Shown: piece after piece, positions 58,263 to 64,000 of the stretch
Layout: every line of letters starts with the position of its first letter
How positions within the stretch are numbered: the stretch's first letter is position 1
DNA from: Anaerostipes rhamnosivorans
Lineage (GTDB): Bacteria > Bacillota > Clostridia > Lachnospirales > Lachnospiraceae
Direction: 5' to 3'
Assembly: GCF_005280655.1 (NCBI RefSeq)
Contig: NZ_CP040058.1
Coordinates: forward strand, 839,001 to 903,000
DNA length: 64,000 nt
The notes under the pieces: model-generated
What the model saw: the letters and a program-made list of their open reading frames with translations, nothing else
What the model was told of the DNA's origin: nothing
Database searches by the model: none
Program-made: the position numbers and the translations under genes

Positions 58263-58766
58263 ATGGAGATAAAGATAAGTCTTGGCGACATTACGAAAGT
58301 TCCGGCGGATGCCATTGTCAATGCGGCCAATCCCACATTGCTGGGAGGCGGCGGAGTGGACGGTGCCATCCATGAGGCGGCAGGGCCGGAGCTCATGGCG
58401 GAATGCCGCACGTTGGGCGGCTGTGATACGGGAGATGCCAAGATCACAAAAGCGTACAACCTTCCGGCAAAGTATGTGATCCACACGCCCGGGCCTGTCT
58501 GGCGGGGCGGGGATGACTGTGAAGAAGAGCTGTTAGCTGACTGCTATCAAAGCTGTCTTAAGCTGGCAGAGGAACATGGATGCGGTCATGTGACATTTCC
58601 GTCCATCAGCACGGGATTATTCCGGTTTCCTCTCTCAAAAGCGGCGGCAATCGCTATTGGAACAGTAAAAGAGTACTGTAAGACAAGCCAGGCTTTTGAG
58701 TGTATTGAGTTTGTCTGTTTTGATGAAAAGACAAAAAAAGCATATGAAACAGCGCTGGAACTTTAA
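58263..58766 (+). CDS. Macrodomain ADP-ribose hydrolase
   Basis: 167 residues. VPADAIVNAANPTLLGGGGVDGAIHEAAG is the ADP-ribose-binding motif, and FPSISTGLFRFPLSKAAAIA the second loop. This O-acetyl-ADP-ribose deacetylase / YmdB-like family removes ADP-ribose or its esters in the cytosol. The start at 58263 follows AAAGGAATAGG. It has no visible partner ADP-ribosyltransferase nearby. Confidence 0.92.
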   Translation: MEIKISLGDITKVPADAIVNAANPTLLGGGGVDGAIHEAAGPELMAECRTLGGCDTGDAKITKAYNLPAKYVIHTPGPVWRGGDDCEEELLADCYQSCLKLAEEHGCGHVTFPSISTGLFRFPLSKAAAIAIGTVKEYCKTSQAFECIEFVCFDEKTKKAYETALEL

Positions 58767-58783
58767 TGAAAACCAGTATAGAA

Positions 58784-59428
58784 TTAGAGGAGACGGATCA
58801 TTCTTTTTTCAGAAGAAAGGATGCCGTCTTCTTTCATTTTTTTCAGTTCTCTCATCATGGCACTCCGGTCCACCGACAGATAATCGGCCAAATCTGACAT
58901 GGTAAATGGGATCTGGAACGTATGGGACTTCTGCCGCAGGGATTCCTGCATAAAGTAACAGTATAGTTTTTCACGGATCGACCGTTTGCTTAAGACCTCC
59001 ACTCTCTGGCTTAAGCTCATGGTCTTTTTGGAAATAAGCCAGGTGACATTCTGGATCAGCTTTGTATGGCAGGCGCAGGCATTGGCGCAGGGTTTCATGA
59101 GAGAATCATAGTCGATCATCAGCACTTTGCAGTTCGTGTCACACTGAAGATGAATCGCTTCATATTCTTCGGAGTGGAATGCCAGGATTTCTCCAAAAAC
59201 ACTGCTGGGCTCTAGCTTTTCTAAGATAGTCCGGCTGCCGTTGAACTCATAGCGGAGCACAGAGGCATCGCCGTGGAGCAGAATTCCGATGACTGGTTTT
59301 TGTGATGAAAAATGATAGATGGTTTCGCCGGAAGAAAATATTTTTTCTTCAGAGTGAAAGCAGGACAGCATTTTCAGGCAGTCTTTGGATGTGATATCGG
59401 TAAACAGCGGATTGTTATTATACGTCAT
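58784..59428 (-). CDS. Crp/Fnr-family regulator
   Basis: 214 residues from the ATG at 59428 behind AAGGAGG. The N-terminal cyclic-nucleotide-like beta domain (SCFHSEEKIFSSGETIYHFS onward) lacks an evident Fe-S Cys cluster, though CANACACH (about 108) may bind a metal. The C-terminal HTH is FTMSDLADYLSVDRSAMMREL. It diverges from rubredoxin, with a palindrome between them. A redox- or metabolite-sensing role is inferred. Confidence 0.88.
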   Translation of the reverse strand: MTYNNNPLFTDITSKDCLKMLSCFHSEEKIFSSGETIYHFSSQKPVIGILLHGDASVLRYEFNGSRTILEKLEPSSVFGEILAFHSEEYEAIHLQCDTNCKVLMIDYDSLMKPCANACACHTKLIQNVTWLISKKTMSLSQRVEVLSKRSIREKLYCYFMQESLRQKSHTFQIPFTMSDLADYLSVDRSAMMRELKKMKEDGILSSEKRMIRLL

Positions 59429-59462
59429 AAAAAACCTCCTTTTTTTAAATATGGCATAGAAA

Positions 59463-59506
59463 TGTTGCAAATGCAACAGAAAAAATAATGGATATGGTGG
59501 TATACT
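59463..59506. promoter_or_regulatory. Crp/Fnr-type operator and rubredoxin promoter
   Basis: The palindrome TGTTGCA-AA-TGCAACA (59463-59478) is centred about 42 bases before the predicted start of rubredoxin transcription (-10 TATACT, 59501-59506). On the - strand it overlaps TTGCAT, which with CATATT (17-base spacing) forms a promoter for the regulator gene. Confidence 0.65.
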
Positions 59507-59560
59507 AACGTCACAGATGAAAGATAATATAAATAAATTGTAAATATGGAGGTACCAAAA

Positions 59561-59719
59561 ATGAAAAAATATCTTTGCGAACCATGCGGTTATGAATACG
59601 ATCCTGAAGAAGGAGATCCAAGCCAGGGAATTGCACCTGGAACTGCTTTTGAAGATCTTCCGGAAGATTGGGTATGCCCGATCTGCGGACTTGGAAAAGA
59701 TGTATTTGTAGAAGCTTAA
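59561..59719 (+). CDS. Rubredoxin
   Basis: 52 residues with two rubredoxin knuckles, CEPCGYEY at about 6-13 and CPICGLGK at about 39-46, and the central [21 protein letters not shown]. It binds a single iron and serves as an electron carrier, for instance to oxygen or peroxide reductases in anaerobes. GGAGGT precedes the ATG. A terminator follows at 59778. Confidence 0.95.
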   Translation: MKKYLCEPCGYEYDPEEGDPSQGIAPGTAFEDLPEDWVCPICGLGKDVFVEA

Positions 59720-59777
59720 GTTTTAACACAAAACAGCATATCCTGCTGTGCATGCAGCCTTCCTTGGCAGATGTAAA

Positions 59778-59807
59778 ACGTCCCACAACAATGCGGGACG
59801 TTTTTTT
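59778..59807 (+). terminator. Terminator after rubredoxin
   Basis: ACGTCCC and GGGACGT form a stem with a ten-base loop followed by TTTTTTT. Confidence 0.85.
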
Positions 59808-59946
59808 GTTCCATAGAATACTTTGTTACAACAAAGTAATGATTCTTATTCCTGGAGAACTCTCTTTTGGTCTTCTATTGTCCTCACAAAAAAATGTGCT
59901 ATAATATACAACAACATACATTCTCTGGATGTTGGGAGGAAGAAAC

Positions 59947-60429
59947 ATGGCAAAAAAAGAGCCAAAGACAAATGCGATGAGAATCCTGGAGCGTGAAAAG
60001 ATCCCTTTTGAGATCCACCGCTATGAGTGCAAGGAATTTACTGACGGCATAGCCATTGCGGATATGCTTTCACAGCCCCATGAAAAAGTATTCAAGACAT
60101 TGGTCACGGAGGGAAAGAGCAAAGATTATTTTGTATTTGTGATTCCTATTGCCCAGGAGCTGGACCTTAAAAAGGCGGCCAGAGCTGTGGGTGAAAAATC
60201 AGTGCAGATGATCCATGTGAAGGATATCAACAAGATCACCGGATACATAAGAGGAGGCTGCACCGCCATAGGGATGAAAAAGGACTATCAGACCGTGGTG
60301 GATGAGAGCGTCAAAGATTTGGAAACTGTGATTGTCAGCGGCGGAAAGCGCGGTATTCAGGCGGAGCTGAAACCTGAGGATTATTTAAGGGCCTGCAAAG
60401 GCACCACTGCCGACTTAGTAAAGAAATAG
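59947..60429 (+). CDS. YbaK-type Cys-tRNA(Pro) deacylase
   Basis: 160 residues. KTNAMRILEREKIPFEIHRYE at the N-terminus, VFKTLVTEG and the KKAARAVGEKSVQMIHVKDI / GGCTAIGMKKDYQTVVDES series are typical of YbaK/EbsC proteins, which hydrolyse Cys-tRNA(Pro) made by misacylation. The ATG at 59947 follows GGGAGGAAGAAAC. It may be in an operon with the carbonic anhydrase and CrcB genes downstream. Confidence 0.9.
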   Translation: MAKKEPKTNAMRILEREKIPFEIHRYECKEFTDGIAIADMLSQPHEKVFKTLVTEGKSKDYFVFVIPIAQELDLKKAARAVGEKSVQMIHVKDINKITGYIRGGCTAIGMKKDYQTVVDESVKDLETVIVSGGKRGIQAELKPEDYLRACKGTTADLVKK

Positions 60430-60442
60430 AAAGGGTAAGAAA

Positions 60443-61000
60443 ATGATTGAAGATATTCTCGAGTATAACAAGGTGTTTGTGAAAAATAAAATGTACGAGC
60501 AGTACAAGACGAGCAAATATCCGGATAAAAAGATTGCAATTTTGACATGTATGGATACCAGGCTTACAGAGCTGCTGCCGGCAGCGCTTGGGTTAAAAAA
60601 TGGTGATGTGAAGATCATCAAAAATGCGGGAGGGGTCACAAGCCATTTGTTCGGAAGTGTGGTTAGGAGTCTTTTGATCGCAGTCTATGAGCTGGGCATC
60701 GAAGAGATCGTGGTTATCGGACATACAGACTGCGGTGTCGGACATATGAACAGCGAAGGCATGATCCAGCATATGATCGACCGGGGTATCGAGGAGGACA
60801 AGATTAACTTTATCCGTCACTGCGGCATTGATTTTGATTCCTGGCTGGCAGGCTTTGACTGTGTTTCTGACTCCGTGGATGAGACTGTGGAGCTTTTGAG
60901 CACCCACCCGCTGATCCCGGAGGATATCAAGATCTATGGGTATGTGATGAACACTGAAACCGGCGAGCTTATGACCACGGAAGAGTGCAGGGGAGAATAA
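60443..61000 (+). CDS. Beta-type carbonic anhydrase
   Basis: 185 residues. The zinc ligands and catalytic Asp/Arg are visible in ILTCMDTRL, VVIGHTDCGVGHM and KNAGGVTSHLFGSVVRSLLI. It interconverts CO2 and bicarbonate in the cytosol. The length is that of the small beta class found in Firmicutes. The ATG follows AAAGGG and lies 13 bases after the YbaK stop. Confidence 0.9.
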   Translation: MIEDILEYNKVFVKNKMYEQYKTSKYPDKKIAILTCMDTRLTELLPAALGLKNGDVKIIKNAGGVTSHLFGSVVRSLLIAVYELGIEEIVVIGHTDCGVGHMNSEGMIQHMIDRGIEEDKINFIRHCGIDFDSWLAGFDCVSDSVDETVELLSTHPLIPEDIKIYGYVMNTETGELMTTEECRGE

Positions 61001-61003
61001 TTC

Positions 61004-61369
61004 ATGGTCCAGTGTATATTTGTAGGGCTGGGAGGTTTTCTCGGTGCGGTATTCCGCTACCTTTTGGGACTGATTCCTATATCGGCCCAGCTTAGGATCC
61101 CGGTGGTTACTTTAGGCATCAATGTGCTGGGAGCCCTTGTGATCGGCATGATCGCCGGATGGACAGGGAGAGTTCCCACAGGAAATCCAAATCTGGTCCT
61201 ATTTTTAAAAACAGGGCTCTGCGGAGGTTTTACTACATTTTCTACCTTTGCCCTTGAAACAGGGACACTGGTTTCAGAGGGAAGATTGAGAGAAGGAATT
61301 TTTTATGTTGTATTGAGCGTGATATTGTCTGTCCTGGCAGTGTTTGCAGGACGGGCTGTCACAGGATAA
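61004..61369 (+). CDS. crcB: Fluoride ion channel CrcB (Fluc)
   Basis: 121 residues with four membrane segments (VGLGGFLGAVFRYLLGLIPI, VVTLGINVLGALVIGMIAG and others) and the conserved GLCGGFTTFSTFALET motif of Fluc channels, which export fluoride as a dimer. It starts 3 bases after the carbonic anhydrase stop. No fluoride riboswitch is apparent in the short upstream gap. Confidence 0.93.
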   Translation: MVQCIFVGLGGFLGAVFRYLLGLIPISAQLRIPVVTLGINVLGALVIGMIAGWTGRVPTGNPNLVLFLKTGLCGGFTTFSTFALETGTLVSEGRLREGIFYVVLSVILSVLAVFAGRAVTG

Positions 61370-61412
61370 CAATGGTAAAAAGTGCATATACTATCCCAAA
61401 GGAGGGATTGTA

Positions 61413-61796
61413 ATGTCAAGAAACAAAAAATTCATTCTCGGTGGAATCCTGTTTACTGCGGTGGTGGGCAGCCTGTGGCATTTTATCTACGACTGGATCG
61501 GAAGGCCGGAGTTTTTCTGGTGGCTGTTTCCAGTCAGCGAGAAAGTAGTGGAGCATTATAAGCTGGTGGTTTTTCCAAATCTAATCTATGGGCTTTTGAT
61601 GTTCCGTTATATGCAGGGACATATCAGGTATTACTGGATCCGTCTGTTGATGGGAATCGGTTTTGCGTGTATAGCCATGAGAGTTCTGTTTGATGCTTAT
61701 ACCGCTGTGCTAAAGAAAGATATGCTGGGCATGGACTTACTGATCTTTGCCATCAGTGTGTTGGTTTCCTATGCGTTCTTCTGGAAAAGAAGATAG
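61413..61796 (+). CDS. DUF6512-like membrane protein
   Basis: 127 residues with about four membrane segments. The N-terminal FILGGILFTAVVGSLWHFIYDW and FFWWLFPVSEKVVEHYKLVVFPNLIYG are the DUF6512 pattern in Lachnospiraceae. The role is unknown. The ATG at 61413 follows AAGGAGGGATT; the longer frame from 61344 overlaps crcB. It ends 14 bases before the next small frame. Confidence 0.78.
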   Translation: MSRNKKFILGGILFTAVVGSLWHFIYDWIGRPEFFWWLFPVSEKVVEHYKLVVFPNLIYGLLMFRYMQGHIRYYWIRLLMGIGFACIAMRVLFDAYTAVLKKDMLGMDLLIFAISVLVSYAFFWKRR

Positions 61797-61810
61797 GGAG
61801 GTGTCTGTTT

Positions 61811-62014
61811 ATTAAGCTGTATTATTGCGACAAGGAGCGGGGGACTGAGACGCTCCTTGTGGAAACAAAGGAAGACAAAGAAATATGGAGAGCCATAGAG
61901 AAGCATCTGATGGAACATGGCTTTGGACTTATTTATATGATTCATCATATAGAAAAACATAAGATTTATTATGACTTTGGAAAAGAACATTGCTTTTTTG
62001 TGGTCGAGACATAG
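61811..62014 (+). CDS. Small protein, probable ATT start (67 aa)
   Basis: The frame ATT-AAG-CTG-TAT has GGGAGG 9 bases upstream and no ATG, GTG or TTG near it; the first ATG is 34 codons in. The 67 residues (LYYCDKERGTETLLVETKED, then HLMEHGFGLIYMIHHIEKH) look like a compact alpha/beta domain. ATT starts are rare but known (infC). The alternative is a shorter protein. No family is recognised. Confidence 0.5.
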   Translation: MKLYYCDKERGTETLLVETKEDKEIWRAIEKHLMEHGFGLIYMIHHIEKHKIYYDFGKEHCFFVVET

Positions 62015-62029
62015 AAAGGGGACAGAGAA

Positions 62030-62203
62030 ATGTTGCCGAAGGATCCGGTTATTTTATTAAGTTACATCAACACTCAGCTCAGGGATTATTATGACAGCTT
62101 TGAAGAGCTGTGCAAAAGTCTCTGCGAGAACCCGGAAGAGATCAGTACAAAACTTTCTGGGATCGGATATGAATACCATTCGGAAACAAACCAGTTCAGA
62201 TAA
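62030..62203 (+). CDS. DUF4250 protein
   Basis: 57 residues. MLPKDPVILLSYINTQLRDY, then ELCKSLCENPEEISTKLSGIGYEYHSETNQFR, closely fits the small DUF4250 family widespread in Lachnospiraceae; the function is unknown. AAAGGGGACAG precedes the ATG. It ends at the left side of the second CRISPR leader. Confidence 0.85.
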   Translation: MLPKDPVILLSYINTQLRDYYDSFEELCKSLCENPEEISTKLSGIGYEYHSETNQFR

Positions 62204-62206
62204 CAT

Positions 62207-62385
62207 CGGAGTTTCCCAACCTCTGAATATGCAAAAAAGCTGAAGAACCGCTTAGAATAGCGGATAGAAGGCTGATTCTGAGAAAAAGCAGAAAAATGGA
62301 AAACGGTTGGGAAAAATCATGGAGAACGTTGATTTTATCAGGAAAACTGGCTATAATGAAAAAGAAGAATGGCTTAAAAGCGTTG
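62207..62385 (+). promoter_or_regulatory. CRISPR leader 2 with TTTCCCAACC inverted repeat and promoter
   Basis: TTTCCCAACC (62212-62221) and GGTTGGGAAA (62305-62314) flank about 80 bases. Then TTGATT (62329-62334), 17 bases, TATAAT (62352-62357), and AAAAGCGTTG before the first repeat. It closely matches leader 1 from the second arm onward. Confidence 0.78.
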
Positions 62386-62911
62386 GATAAACAAAAACAA
62401 GAGTTGTATTGAAATAAATTTTCCATCTCTGTTTTTGCGATGTCCCAAAATGATAAACAAAAACAAGAGTTGTATTGAAATGCTTGTAACCACTGCCGAC
62501 CACATTCACAATTAAGATAAACAAAAACAAGAGTTGTATTGAAATTATAGTCCCCATATGGTACGGTTTTTTCCTTCCCGGATAAACAAAAACAAGAGTT
62601 GTATTGAAATATGACTTCCTGTGAAAGACCTAAGCCTTTTAAAAAAGATAAACAAAAACAAGAGTTGTATTGAAATAACATGTTCTGTCCTGATCCCACA
62701 TACTGTTCCTGGGATAAACAAAAACAAGAGTTGTATTGAAATAAATTATCGATTACAGAAATAAAACGTACATTGTGGATTAACCAAAACAAGAGTTGTA
62801 TTGAAATAACTCTTCCCACGATTTAGAAAACTCGTGGTTTATAGATTAACAGAAACAAAAGTTGTACTTCAATTCTATCAGAAACGTAAGCCTTTATAGG
62901 ATAAACAAATA
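62386..62911 (+). CRISPR. CRISPR array 2 (8 repeats plus a fragment)
   Basis: 30-bp repeats at 62386, 62452, 62516, 62581, 62647, 62713, 62778 and 62844, with spacers of 34-36 bp. They begin GATAAACAAAAACAAGAG and end TTGTATTGAAAT; the seventh begins GATTAACC and the eighth is degenerate. A half-repeat (GATAAACAAAT) lies at 62900. Leader and gradual decay show left-to-right orientation. No cas genes are within 1.1 kb to the right or in the window. Confidence 0.93.
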
Positions 62912-62997
62912 CTCTCTTATCTAATAAACAGTAAGAAACATTTTCAATATAGTAATTCTACGAAATCCGGCAATACCGGATTTTTCTATTTTAATTT

Positions 62998-63125
62998 GTA
63001 TACCCAAAAGGTCATCCCGTATTCCATACCCTACAGGTGGACGTGCTTCGCACGATAAAGTATGCCCAGTAGGGCATCCCGTGTTCCATACCCTTCGGGT
63101 GAGCGTGCTCCGCACGATAAGGTAT
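62998..63125 (+). repeat. Tandem 60-bp repeat, family 2 (diverged)
   Basis: Two units with GGTCATCCCGTATTCCATAC / GGGCATCCCGTGTTCCATAC and the palindromes GTGCTTCGCAC and GTGCTCCGCAC, matching the units at 4563-4690 with compensatory changes in the small stem (GCGC to GTGC with matching arm). Confidence 0.75.
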
Positions 63126-63410
63126 TACATTTTCACCAGTTCTCCGGCTTGCTGTCTCAGGGACGTAAGATTTTCTAACTTTCAGCAAAGCCTCTCCGGC
63201 GGCCCGTTCGGAACTCGCTGACGCTGACCTAGAGCACTTAGTGAAGACAAACAAAGTGCAGGCTAAACTTAGTGAGAAGGTCGTTCGAAGGAACTTAATG
63301 AACGTTAGCCAGAGGCGAGGCGAGAATTTAGTGAATCGAACCTCCTTGCCTCCGAGTCTTTTCTTCAAGAAGAAAAACTAACGTCCCTTCGAATGCGAGG
63401 CCTCCGTACT
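63126..63410. repeat. Short interspersed CTTAGTGAA-type repeats
   Basis: ACTTAGTGAA, ACTTAGTGAG, ACTTAATGAA and ATTTAGTGAA recur at roughly 30-45-base intervals (63236-63335), among GC-rich hairpin sequences such as GTTCGAAGGAAC. No reading frame here is convincing. It is part of the 868-base gene-free block 62912-63780. Confidence 0.45.
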
Positions 63411-63537
63411 AGTGAAAATGGACGTAATGTCTGCTGGAGCAGGCTGCTACAAGACAAAAGGCGCCACCTCTGAGAGTTTTTCTTCATTGTTGGAAGGAGG
63501 CCTTTCCAGAGCCGACTGGAAACAATGAAGAAAAACT
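63411..63537 (+). repeat. Two-hairpin repeat, partial copy (hairpin B intact)
   Basis: It begins inside hairpin A (GAAAATGGACGTAATGTCTG), keeps the linker with GCTGGAGCAGG, and has hairpin B with arms AGTTTTTCTTCATTGTT / AACAATGAAGAAAAACT (63475-63537) and loop GAAGGAGGCCTTTCCAGAGC. Confidence 0.75.
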
Positions 63538-63576
63538 TATTATTTCTTGTGCAAATATGTTAAAATTTAAGTGAGA

Positions 63577-63757
63577 TATTTTCCGTATGATTTTTGTTCG
63601 GCTCTCAGAATGCCTCGCTCCGAGCATGTGGAAAATAGATAAAATATCTTCTGGAGGAGCTGGCCGAAAAGACAGAAGGTATCATCTGTGATAGTTTTTC
63701 TCTATTGTCGGAAGGAGGCTTTTCCAGAGCCAGCTGGAGATAATGAAGAAAATCTTT
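63577..63757 (+). repeat. Two-hairpin repeat, diverged full copy 3
   Basis: Hairpin A remnant (63577-63640, with GTTCGGCTCTCAGAATGCCT), a linker with TCTTCTGGAGGAGC and hairpin B (63690-63757, ATAGTTTTTCTCTATTGTCG, loop GAAGGAGGC). The stems are imperfect. Confidence 0.65.
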
Positions 63758-63780
63758 TAACAAACGCGGGGGTACAACGC

Positions 63781-64000
63781 ATGGATGATTTTATTCGATT
63801 AGAAGAAGTAAGAAAGATATACCAGACAGGACAGGTCATTACCAAGGCTGTGGATGGAATTAATTTTACCATTAATGAGGGAGAGTTTGTCGTCATCATC
63901 GGGGCCAGCGGGGCAGGGAAAACAACGATCCTGAATATTTTGGGAGGTATGGATACCGTCACATCAGGATCAGTTTTGGTGGACGGGAATGATATTGCAA
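63781..64000 (+). CDS. ABC transporter ATPase, N-terminal part (runs off the right edge)
   Basis: 73 residues visible. MDDFIRLEEVRKIYQTGQVI and the Walker A IGASGAGKTTILNILGG are typical of LolD/MacB-type ATPases that drive FtsX-like permeases (for example antimicrobial peptide exporters). GGGGG lies 8 bases before the ATG. The permease, if present, lies beyond the window. Confidence 0.88.
   Translation, partial: MDDFIRLEEVRKIYQTGQVITKAVDGINFTINEGEFVVIIGASGAGKTTILNILGGMDTVTSGSVLVDGNDIA

Noticed and set aside
62546..62580. Spacer 3 resembling the start of the tail chaperone gene at 28767
   Set aside because: Only about 19 of 35 bases agree and the encoded residues match in 5 of 11 positions, within what chance could give.
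62196..62819. Long - strand frame across CRISPR array 2
   Set aside because: The repeated FQYNSCFCLS units are the translated CRISPR repeats.

Overview
The window comes from a spore-forming, low-to-mid GC Firmicute, most likely a Lachnospiraceae-type gut anaerobe. The evidence is the dipicolinate synthase genes at the left edge, rubredoxin, DUF4250 and cytidylate-kinase-like proteins, and TTG/GTG starts behind strong GGAGG ribosome binding sites. The genus cannot be fixed from the sequence alone (an Anaerostipes-like organism is possible).

Left chromosomal flank (1-7.9 kb): end of dpaA, dpaB, asparagine synthetase, two tandem cytidylate-kinase-like paralogues, a repeat-rich gap, a nitroreductase-family protein, a secreted Lys-rich Ig-like protein, and a tRNA-Gln/tRNA-Lys pair.

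Prophage (7,858-42,926): a complete siphovirus genome of about 35 kb is integrated in the 3' half of tRNA-Lys, bounded by 45-bp identical attL and attR copies. A second tRNA-Gln/tRNA-Lys pair lies just beyond attR. The order is integrase, lipoprotein, ImmA-like protein, CI-like repressor, face-to-face promoters, Cro, recombination and replication genes (Sak-type annealing protein, HNH, replisome organiser), PAPS-reductase-like protein, nucleoid-associated protein, sigma-like late regulator, a PanA-type toxin-antitoxin candidate, phage tRNA-Lys, packaging, head, tail, holin and amidase. A cargo segment before attR carries an XRE regulator between two near-identical operator-promoters, three genes of unknown function, and a Ku plus ATP-dependent ligase pair (non-homologous end joining).

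Right flank (43.2-64 kb): WYL regulator, VOC protein, a Met-rich 43-residue peptide gene, a MetQ-MetN-MetI type ABC importer followed by an FAD-linked oxidase, a lipoprotein, Nif3-like protein, TetR regulator with an alpha/beta hydrolase, an XRE membrane protein, an LRR / vWA-like / MoxR ATPase operon, macrodomain protein, a Crp/Fnr regulator divergent from rubredoxin, YbaK, carbonic anhydrase, CrcB, small conserved proteins, and the start of an ABC transporter ATPase gene.

Two CRISPR arrays without cas genes (53.5 kb and 62.4 kb) share a leader that contains an inverted repeat and a good promoter. One spacer is clearly homologous, at DNA and protein level, to a gene in the resident prophage cargo, so the host lineage has met relatives of this phage. 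Three families of intergenic palindromic repeats are scattered through the chromosomal flanks. The best candidates for new biology are the shared-leader orphan arrays, the prophage end-joining cargo with its twin-operator switch, the two-hairpin repeat family, the LRR/vWA/MoxR operon and the capsid-protein C-terminal extension with its small partner.
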